From contig NZ_BAAAZR010000010.1 in NCBI RefSeq assembly GCF_039537005.1, forward strand, positions 124,001-188,000: a DNA stretch of 64,000 nucleotides, in the 5' to 3' direction. The notes under the pieces were generated by a model, which saw only the letters and a list, made by a program, of their open reading frames with translations, was not told the DNA's origin and made no database searches. This DNA is from Sphaerisporangium flaviroseum. Its GTDB lineage: Bacteria; Actinomycetota; Actinomycetes; Streptosporangiales; Streptosporangiaceae. Position 1 is the first letter of the stretch, and the number at the start of each line of letters is the position of its first letter. The translations under genes were made by a program, and so were the position numbers. Shown here piece by piece: positions 57,920 to 64,000 of this stretch.

Positions 57920-60115
57920 TCAGCCGCTCAGGCTCAGGGCGAGCCGCGGGGCCAGGCCGGTGTTCCTGCGGTAGCCGAGCCGGTGCACCGCCAGCTCCAG
58001 CGCCTCGCGCTGGCCGACGAGCACCACCCACGACTTCGCCCGGGTGACCAGCGTGTACAGCAGCCTCCGACGCAGCATCACGCCCCCGGACTCGGCCACG
58101 ATGGGCGCCACCACGAAGGGGTACTCGCTGCCCTGGGAGCGGTGCACGCTGATCGCGTAGGCGTGGGTCAGCTCGTCGAGCTCGCCGAAGGTGTACTCCA
58201 CGTCCTGCCCGTCGTCGGTGCGGATCTCCACCCGCCGCTCCTGCGGGTCCACCGCCGTGACCGTGGCGCTCTCGCCGTTGAACACCCCCTTGTCGTAGTT
58301 GTTGCGGATGGGCATGACCCGGTCGCCCGCCCTGAACACCGACGGGCCCGACCAGTGCTCGGCGGCTCCCTCGCGGGCGGGATTGAGCCGCTCCTGCAGC
58401 CTGCGGCCGAGCTCGGCGGTGCCCGTCGCCCCCTTGCGCATGGGGCACAGCACCTGGATCTGGTCGGCGCCGATGTTCTGCTTGCGGGGGATCGCCTCGG
58501 TCGCCAGGTGGATGACCCGCTCGGCGACGCGGTCGGGATCGTCGAGCTCCTCGAACCAGAAGCCGCCCCTGCCGGGCAGCGACGGCAGCTCACCGGCCCG
58601 GATGCGGTGGGCGGCCTGGACGATGCCGCTGTCCTGCGCCTGCCGGAAGACGTGGGTCAGCCGGATGCGGGGGATCTCCGCCACGTTCAGCAGGTCGGCG
58701 AGCACGTTGCCCGGGCCGATGCTGGGCAACTGGTCGCTGTCGCCGATCAGCAGCAGGTGGCTGCCCGCGGGGATCGCCGAGGTCAGCCGGGTGGCCAGCT
58801 GCAGGTCGAGCATCGACGCCTCGTCGACCACGATCAGGTCGGCCTCGGCGGGCGACTGCTGGAAGAGCGTGCCGTCCTCCGGCTCCGGCCGCTGGGCGAG
58901 CATGCGGTGCACGGTCATCGCCGGCAGGCCGGTCAGCTCCGACAGGCGCTTGGCCGCCTTGCCCGTGGGGGCGGTCAGGGTGACGGTGCCGCCCATCGCC
59001 CGCACCGTCGCGGCGATCACCTTCACCGTGTGGCTCTTGCCGCAGCCCGGACCACCGGTCAGGACGGACACGGTGCTGGTCAGAGCCAGGTTCACGGCCG
59101 CCCGCTGGTCGTCGTGCAGCCCTTGGTCCTCGGTGAAGGGGCGCAGCGGCAGCGTCGAGCGGGCCTGCCAGAGCCGGGTGAGGTTCGCCACCAGCACCAC
59201 CTCGCGGCTGTGGTGCTCCTTGGCGTACATCACCGCCTGGCCGGGATCGGCCGGCGAGGCCTCGACGACCACCCGGCGATCGGCGAGCAGCGCGTCGACC
59301 CCCCGGCGGATGAGCTCCTCGTCCTGCTCGACCAGGCTCGCGGCCTGGGCGACCAGGACGGGCAGCGGCAGGAAGCAGTGCCCGTCGCGGGCGGCCGCCG
59401 CCTCCAGCCTGTCCATGATCGCCGCCTTGATCCGCTGCGGGCTGTGCTCGGGCACCCCCGATCGCAGCGCGATGCGGTCGGCGGTGTGGAAGGCGATCCC
59501 CCGGACCCGGCCGATCAGCTGATACGGATCGGAGAGCAGCAGCTCGCGCGAGTCGTTGCCGTACACCTGGTAGACCTTGGCCGCGAGCAGCGGGCTGATC
59601 CCGAAGCCCTGCAAGACGACCATCAGCGCGGCCACCGCCTTCTGCTCCGCCCACGCCTCGACGATCTGCGCCTGGCGCACGGCGCCGATGTTGACCACCT
59701 CCAGCAGGCGCTCCGGCCGGGTGTCGATGATCGTGAGCGTGTCGCGGCCGAAGTGGCTGACGATGGCGTGGGCGAGCCGCGGCCCGATGCCGCGGATGAG
59801 ACCGGAGCCGAGGTAGAGCTCGATGGCCCGCACGCTGGAGGGGGCCACCCGCTCGCACCGCTCGACGACCAGGCGGCCGCCGTGGCGCGGATGCTCCTCC
59901 CAGGCGCCGGACAGCCGCAGCGTCTCCCCGGGCTGCACCCCGGCCAGCGCCCGGCCGGACGCGACGAACCCGGCCATGCCGTCCGAGCTCATCCGCGCGA
60001 TCGTGTACTCATCCTCACGGACGTACACCAGTTGCTCGACGGAGACCTCCACCTCCGTCACGCACGGTTTAGCGAGCACGGTCACCGTCGGCTCCCCGAG
60101 ATCATGGGCGTGCAC
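57920..60115 (-). CDS. recD2: RecD2-type DNA helicase
   Basis: 731 residues from a GTG at 60115. The N-terminal OB and helix-hairpin-helix region (~1-200, including SGLIRGIGPRLAHAIVSHFG) distinguishes RecD2 from RecBCD RecD. Helicase motifs: LTGGPGCGKSHTVKV (I), LIVVDEASMLD (II), LLIGDSDQLPSIGPGNVLAD (III), and HAYAISVHRSQGSEYPFVV plus LLYTLVTRAKSWVVLVG (V/VI). It is a 5'-3' superfamily 1B helicase active in DNA repair and replication-fork maintenance, without RecB/RecC partners. Confidence 0.95.
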   Translation of the reverse strand: MHAHDLGEPTVTVLAKPCVTEVEVSVEQLVYVREDEYTIARMSSDGMAGFVASGRALAGVQPGETLRLSGAWEEHPRHGGRLVVERCERVAPSSVRAIELYLGSGLIRGIGPRLAHAIVSHFGRDTLTIIDTRPERLLEVVNIGAVRQAQIVEAWAEQKAVAALMVVLQGFGISPLLAAKVYQVYGNDSRELLLSDPYQLIGRVRGIAFHTADRIALRSGVPEHSPQRIKAAIMDRLEAAAARDGHCFLPLPVLVAQAASLVEQDEELIRRGVDALLADRRVVVEASPADPGQAVMYAKEHHSREVVLVANLTRLWQARSTLPLRPFTEDQGLHDDQRAAVNLALTSTVSVLTGGPGCGKSHTVKVIAATVRAMGGTVTLTAPTGKAAKRLSELTGLPAMTVHRMLAQRPEPEDGTLFQQSPAEADLIVVDEASMLDLQLATRLTSAIPAGSHLLLIGDSDQLPSIGPGNVLADLLNVAEIPRIRLTHVFRQAQDSGIVQAAHRIRAGELPSLPGRGGFWFEELDDPDRVAERVIHLATEAIPRKQNIGADQIQVLCPMRKGATGTAELGRRLQERLNPAREGAAEHWSGPSVFRAGDRVMPIRNNYDKGVFNGESATVTAVDPQERRVEIRTDDGQDVEYTFGELDELTHAYAISVHRSQGSEYPFVVAPIVAESGGVMLRRRLLYTLVTRAKSWVVLVGQREALELAVHRLGYRRNTGLAPRLALSLSG

Positions 60116-60253
60116 CTCACCACAGGACCCTAGCGGCCGCCTGCGACAGTCCCGCCCAATCGGGCCTCAACCGCCTCTGATCAGGGGTTTCAAGCTGCGC
60201 AATGAGTGAAGGATGGCGTTAGGGCGAGCTTTGTAACGTAGGTGAGGACGTCC

Positions 60254-61510
60254 ATGACGAACCACCAGGTGGCGATGCCGGGCACAAGCAGCGCCTCACG
60301 TGTCGAGCTCATGCTCAGCGGGCTGCTGGAGGCCAGTCATCTGACGCCACTGGAGCAGGTGCCCGCCATCGTGGCGGAGCACGCGGGGCACGCGGGACTC
60401 GGCGAGGTGCTGATCTACCTGGTCGACCTGCAGCAGGAGGTGCTGCGCCAGCTGACCGGCAGGGGAGAGAGCGGCGGAGAGGGCGCGACCGAGGCCGGCG
60501 AGCTCCGGGTCGAGGGCACGCTGGCCGGGCGGGCCTTCAGCGAGGTGCGGGTTCTGTGCAAGGCCGGCGCCGGGGATGAACCGGATCGGTGGTGGCTGCC
60601 GCTCCTGGACGGCACCGAACGGCTCGGCGTGCTCTGCGTCAGCGCGAAGGACGCCGACGAGCGGACCCAGCGCTCGATGCTCAGTCTGGCCACGGTGATC
60701 GCGTTCATGGTGGTGAGCAAGCGCTTCTACAGCGACTCCTACGCGCGGCTGGTCAGGAGCCGTCCGATGAACGTGGCGGCGGAGATGCAGTGGAACCAGA
60801 TGGCACCGCTGACCTTCGCCACCTCCGGCGTGGTGGTCGCCGCGGTCGTCGAACCGGCCTATGAGGTCGGCGGGGACGCCTTCGACTACGCCATCGGCGG
60901 TGACATCATCCATCTGAGCCTGTTCGACGCGATGGGCCACGACGTCACCGCCGGTCTGACGGCCAACCTGGCCGTGGCCGCCTGCCGCAACAACCGGCGT
61001 CAGGGCGTTGACCTGGCCAGGGCCAGTGAGGCGATCGAGGGTGTCCTGATAGCGGAGTTCGGGAAGGACACACGCTTCGTCACCGGGATCCTCGCCCGTC
61101 TCGACACCTCGAACGGGGTGTTCAGCTGGGTCAACCGCGGACACCATCTGCCCGTGGTGATCCGCGGCGGACGATGGGTCACCACCCTGCAGTGCCCGCC
61201 GGCCCACCCCATGGGGCTGGACCTGGGCATACCGGTGACGCTCTGCCATGAGCAGCTGGAGCCGGGCGACCGCGTTCTGCTCTACAGCGACGGCATCACC
61301 GAGGCGAGGAACCGGCACGGACAGGAATTCGGCCTGACCCGCTTCACCGATTTCATCATCCGCGCGACCGCCGACGGCCTTCCTGTGCCGGAGACCCTCC
61401 GCCGCCTGATCAGGAACGTGCTGAGCTACCACGACGGCAACCTGCAGGACGACGCCACCGTCCTGCTCGTCGAATGGCACGGCACCGCCCACCGCCGGCT
61501 GCGCCTGTGA
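60254..61510 (+). CDS. SpoIIE-type PP2C phosphatase, paralogue of 17895-19145
   Basis: 418 residues from the ATG at 60254 (GTGAGGAC upstream). An N-terminal GAF-like sensor (GLLEASHLTPLEQVP, DLQQEVLRQLTGRG, LDGTERLGVLCVS) is followed by the SpoIIE domain with YEVGGDAFDYAI, LFDAMGHDVTAGLTANLAVA, LLYSDGITEARN and LQDDATVLLVEW. Domain order and many stretches are nearly identical to the protein at 17895-19145, so they are recent paralogues. It dephosphorylates an anti-sigma antagonist by family analogy. Divergent from recD2. Confidence 0.92.
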   Translation: MTNHQVAMPGTSSASRVELMLSGLLEASHLTPLEQVPAIVAEHAGHAGLGEVLIYLVDLQQEVLRQLTGRGESGGEGATEAGELRVEGTLAGRAFSEVRVLCKAGAGDEPDRWWLPLLDGTERLGVLCVSAKDADERTQRSMLSLATVIAFMVVSKRFYSDSYARLVRSRPMNVAAEMQWNQMAPLTFATSGVVVAAVVEPAYEVGGDAFDYAIGGDIIHLSLFDAMGHDVTAGLTANLAVAACRNNRRQGVDLARASEAIEGVLIAEFGKDTRFVTGILARLDTSNGVFSWVNRGHHLPVVIRGGRWVTTLQCPPAHPMGLDLGIPVTLCHEQLEPGDRVLLYSDGITEARNRHGQEFGLTRFTDFIIRATADGLPVPETLRRLIRNVLSYHDGNLQDDATVLLVEWHGTAHRRLRL

Positions 61511-61534
61511 CCGGAGGGTCCGTGCCGTGGACGG

Positions 61535-62128
61535 CTAGGTCCGGTGGGGCTCGAGGCTCAGCGAGCTGAGCAGGCGGGCCGCCTCGGTGACGACCGCGGG
61601 GAGGTCGCCGCGCGGGTCGCCGGACCGGGCGAGCAGCATGCCCGCCTCGCACAACGCGCCGAAGATCAGTTGCGAGCGTATGCCCGGGTCGCCGCCGTCT
61701 GCGGTGACGGCCCGCACGCCTTCGGTGAGCACCCGCAGCGTGTGATCGCGCTGGATCTCGCGGACCGCCTCCCAGCCGAGGACGGCGGGCCCGTCCAGCA
61801 GCACGATCTGCCGGAATCCCGGGTCCAGGCAGTGCTCCAGGAAGGTCTGGCACCCCCTGAGCAGCGCGGCCCACGGATCGGGCTCCTGGGCGGCGGCACT
61901 CAGCAACGCGGCGGAGATCTCCTCCTGCTCGCGGATGAACACCTCACGGAACAGCGTCGCCTTGTTCAGGAAGTGGTGGTAGGCCGCGCCCTTGGTCATG
62001 CCGGCGACGGTGGCGACCGCGCCGATCGTGGTGGCGGCGTAACCATCCCGGCCGAACAGCTGCTGTGCGGCGGCCACGAGCTTGGACGTCGTCGCGTCCG
62101 AACGCTCGGCCTGGGTCCGGCGAATCAT
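61535..62128 (-). CDS. TetR-family transcriptional repressor
   Basis: 197 residues from the ATG at 62128. The helix-turn-helix is VAAAQQLFGRDGYAATTIGA, then VATVAGMTKGAAYHHFLNKA TLFREVF. The C-terminal domain resembles TetR_C groups near AcrR. It is divergent from a saccharopine-dehydrogenase-like gene with a promoter and a perfect inverted repeat in the 78-base gap, so it probably represses that gene and itself. Confidence 0.93.
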   Translation of the reverse strand: MIRRTQAERSDATTSKLVAAAQQLFGRDGYAATTIGAVATVAGMTKGAAYHHFLNKATLFREVFIREQEEISAALLSAAAQEPDPWAALLRGCQTFLEHCLDPGFRQIVLLDGPAVLGWEAVREIQRDHTLRVLTEGVRAVTADGGDPGIRSQLIFGALCEAGMLLARSGDPRGDLPAVVTEAARLLSSLSLEPHRT

Positions 62129-62138
62129 GTCCCCCCTA

Positions 62139-62167
62139 TTGACACCCCTATAAGGCGAACGTACCTT
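62139..62167 (+). promoter_or_regulatory. Sigma-70-type promoter
   Basis: TTGACA, 17 bases, then TACCTT: a consensus -35, optimal spacing and an acceptable -10. It points towards the gene at 62207 with a leader of about 33 bases. Confidence 0.65.
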
Positions 62168-62177
62168 CGAAAAGTTA

Positions 62178-62192
62178 CATACCCTCGGTATG
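62178..62192. promoter_or_regulatory. TetR operator candidate
   Basis: CATACC-CTC-GGTATG is a perfect 6-bp inverted repeat around 3 bases, just downstream of the promoter and 15 bases before the GTG at 62207. Binding of the divergent TetR protein there would block transcription. Confidence 0.6.
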
Positions 62193-62206
62193 GAAGTGAG
62201 CTGGTC

Positions 62207-63220
62207 GTGACCACTCCACTTATCGCAATCTACGGTGCGAACGGGCATACCGGTCGTCTGGTGGCCGCCGAACTGCGGTCCCGGGGCTACGAGGTGGTGC
62301 TGGCGGGGCGCGACGCCGCCGCGCTGCGGACCATGGCCGACGAGCTCGGCGCACGCGCGCATGTAGCCACTCTGGACGATCCGGCGTCCCTGCGCGAGCT
62401 CGCGGAGAGCGCGTCGGTGCTGATCCACTGTGCCGGTCCCTTCTCGGTGACCGGCGAGCCGGTCGCCGCGGCGGCGGCCGAGGCCGGATGCCACTACGTC
62501 GACCACGCCGTCGAGCCGCACCACGTCAAGCGAATGTTCGACACGTTCCAGGCGCCGGCGCAGCGCACCGGAGCCACCATGATCCCCGCGCTGAGCTTCT
62601 ACGGCGGCCTCGGGGACCTGCTCGCCGCCGCTGTGGCCGACGGCATGTCCCTCATCGACCGGATGACGATCGCCTACGCGGTGACGGGCTGGCGGCTGAC
62701 CACAGGAGCGCTGCACACCGCCAGGCAGCTGTTCGCCGAGACCGACCGCATCAGCTATTCCGACGGCGCCCTCAGCGTGGGCTACGTCGAGCCCCGCAAC
62801 GCGGTGTTCGCCTTCCCGCCGCCTCTCGGTCCCCGCTCGATGATCGCGCCCGTGCCCTTCCCCGAGGTCGTCACCATCCCGCGGCACCTTCCCGTCCGCC
62901 AGGTCGAGGCGATGCTCACCGCCAGGACCTTCGAGGAGGAGCACGTGTTCGACAGCGAGGATCTCGACGCCGAGGCCCGGTCGCGGACCGACTTCACCGT
63001 CGCGGTCCAGGCCATCGGAGGACGCGGCGGCCGCGCCGGGCAGGTGGCCGGGCACGACCTGTGGCGGGCCGGCGCCCTGGCCTCGGTGGAGGCGGCCGTG
63101 CGGCTGGCCGGGGACGAGGGGCCCGCCAAGAGCGGCGTCCTCAGCGCCGCCGAGGCCTTCGCCGCCGAGCCCTTCCTGCGCACACTCGAACGCCTCGGCG
63201 CGTTCACCATCACACTGTGA
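62207..63220 (+). CDS. Saccharopine dehydrogenase-like NAD(P)-dependent enzyme
   Basis: 337 residues from a GTG at 62207 (GAAGTGAG upstream). The Rossmann motif is IAIYGANGHTGRLVAAELRS (5-24), then VVLAGRDAAAL and VLIHCAGPF-VTGEPVAAAAAE. The family includes lysine-pathway saccharopine reductases, but short actinobacterial versions like this are mostly uncharacterised, some acting as trans enoyl reductases or lipid-modifying reductases. It is controlled by the divergent TetR and followed 20 bases later by a NmrA-like gene, so the two likely form one inducible operon. Redox detoxification or secondary metabolism is an inference. Confidence 0.8.
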   Translation: MTTPLIAIYGANGHTGRLVAAELRSRGYEVVLAGRDAAALRTMADELGARAHVATLDDPASLRELAESASVLIHCAGPFSVTGEPVAAAAAEAGCHYVDHAVEPHHVKRMFDTFQAPAQRTGATMIPALSFYGGLGDLLAAAVADGMSLIDRMTIAYAVTGWRLTTGALHTARQLFAETDRISYSDGALSVGYVEPRNAVFAFPPPLGPRSMIAPVPFPEVVTIPRHLPVRQVEAMLTARTFEEEHVFDSEDLDAEARSRTDFTVAVQAIGGRGGRAGQVAGHDLWRAGALASVEAAVRLAGDEGPAKSGVLSAAEAFAAEPFLRTLERLGAFTITL

Positions 63221-63240
63221 ACCCCCATCAAGGAGCCACC

Positions 63241-64000
63241 ATGGAACCGGTGCTGGTCACGGGAGCGGCGGGCGGCCGACAGGGGTCGACCGGCCGCCAT
63301 GTCACCCGAATGCTGCTGGAGCGCGGCCACGACGTACGGGCGTTCGTGCACTCCGACGACGCGAGGGCCGCCGAGCTGCGGGCGTGGGGAGCCGAGGTGG
63401 TCGTCGGCGACCTGCGGGAGATCACCTCGGTGATCCCCGCCTTCCAGGGCGTGCGCCGGGCGTTCTTCACCTACCCGGTGACCGACGGCCTGCTCGACGC
63501 CGCAGCCGTCTTCGCCGCGGCCGCCCGCCAGGAGGGTGTGGAGCGGGTGGTGGCGGTGTCGCAGCTCGCGGCCGATCCCTACGCCGGCACCCCGCACATG
63601 CGCCGGCACTGGGTGGCGGAGCAGGTGTTCGACCGGGCCGGCGTGGGCGCCGTCCACCTGCGGGCCGCGGTGTTCTTCGAGAACCTGGCCGTCCTGGTCG
63701 AGGCGGGCGGCGGGCGCGAGCTCGTGCTTCCGCTGGGCTCGCCGGAGACGGTGCTGCCGCTGATCGGGGCGATCGACGTGGCCCGGGTGGCGGCCGGCCT
63801 GCTCACCGGTCCCAGCGGGGAGGCCGACCCGATCTGCCGGCTGACCGGCGAGGTCATGACCATCGGCCAGGCCGCGAAGACCTTCGGCGACGGCCTGGTG
63901 TACGTCGACCAGGACCCCGGGGAGTGGCGGCTCAAGGCGATGGCGCTCTACGACGACGCCACCGCCGTCGAGCACCTCTCCCACCTGTGGGAGCTCTTCC
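63241..64000 (+). CDS. NmrA-family NAD(P)-binding protein, C-terminus cut by window edge
   Basis: AAGGAG precedes the ATG at 63241; 253 codons are visible and the frame is still open at the right edge. MEPVLVTGAAGGRQGSTGRH has a Rossmann glycine motif, and later VERVVAVSQLAADPYAG, HWVAEQVFDRAGVGAVHLRA and FFENL are typical of NmrA-like atypical SDRs, for example azoreductase- or quinone-reductase-type proteins. The SDR YxxxK tyrosine is replaced (HWVAEQ), usual in NmrA relatives. The length should be close to complete (~280-300). It is in the same operon as the upstream reductase. Confidence 0.8.
   Translation, partial: MEPVLVTGAAGGRQGSTGRHVTRMLLERGHDVRAFVHSDDARAAELRAWGAEVVVGDLREITSVIPAFQGVRRAFFTYPVTDGLLDAAAVFAAAARQEGVERVVAVSQLAADPYAGTPHMRRHWVAEQVFDRAGVGAVHLRAAVFFENLAVLVEAGGGRELVLPLGSPETVLPLIGAIDVARVAAGLLTGPSGEADPICRLTGEVMTIGQAAKTFGDGLVYVDQDPGEWRLKAMALYDDATAVEHLSHLWELF

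Noticed and set aside
57983..60133. 716-codon open frame antisense to recD2
   Set aside because: RecD2 motifs on the opposite strand are unmistakable.

Overview
The window is about 72% GC, uses almost only G/C third codon positions, has many GTG starts and many four-base ATGA/GTGA gene overlaps, and carries families typical of Streptosporangiales (ANTAR regulators, PucR and LAL regulators, SpoIIE-type phosphatases, DUF4383, PrsW). I read it as a chromosome segment of a Streptosporangiaceae-type actinomycete (Nonomuraea, Streptosporangium, Sphaerisporangium or a relative). The genus is an inference. No tool or database was run; every assignment is read by eye from the sequence.

0-6.9 kb: a gluconolactonase-like gene cut by the window edge and an NAD-dependent epimerase, followed by a decayed stretch (1.25-4.0 kb). 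That stretch holds a tautomerase pseudogene, a hydrolase-like pseudogene, a small membrane protein, an NTPase remnant and a very unusual 38-residue peptide made of three 11-residue repeats ending in AGTTWD. An acyl-CoA ligase/PucR pair closes the section. 6.9-11.8 kb: a divergent livGFHM plus binding-protein operon (hydrophobic amino acid or acid uptake) ending in a strong hairpin. 12-16.2 kb: a GAF-ANTAR regulator, then a mobile-element graveyard with a truncated IS5-type transposase, a tyrosine-recombinase remnant and the 3' half of a tRNA(CAT), plus two lower-GC membrane proteins. 16.2-19.4 kb: DUF4383, PrsW and a SpoIIE-type phosphatase, with a short N gap inside an inverted repeat.

19.8-28 kb: a complete kdp potassium-uptake system (27-aa protein, kdpF, A, B, C, D, E); KdpC carries a cysteine-containing insertion. 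28.4-38.5 kb: the most notable locus, a tightly overlapping six-gene minus-strand operon encoding a small protein, a giant 1137-residue protein, a TULIP/P47-like protein fused to Ig-like repeats, a VioB-type ferritin-like protein, a LodA-like cysteine-tryptophylquinone oxidase and its LodB-like flavoprotein. It is divergent from a LAL-type LuxR regulator, and a perfect 18-bp palindrome sits midway between them.

41.5-51.8 kb: a transmembrane Ser/Thr kinase, a sulfotransferase, a heterodimeric ABC exporter, an XRE-cupin/methyltransferase pair and two envelope proteins. 51.9-61.5 kb: GH15 hydrolase, Hsp20 with a MerR/HspR-like regulator, an RsbV/RsbQ/RsbP-like stress cassette, DinB, RecD2 and a second SpoIIE-type phosphatase paralogous to the first. 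61.5-64 kb: a TetR regulator divergent from a saccharopine-dehydrogenase-like enzyme and a NmrA-like enzyme cut by the right edge. A recurring theme is stress signalling (three PP2C phosphatases, STAS, ANTAR, Hsp20, Kdp).
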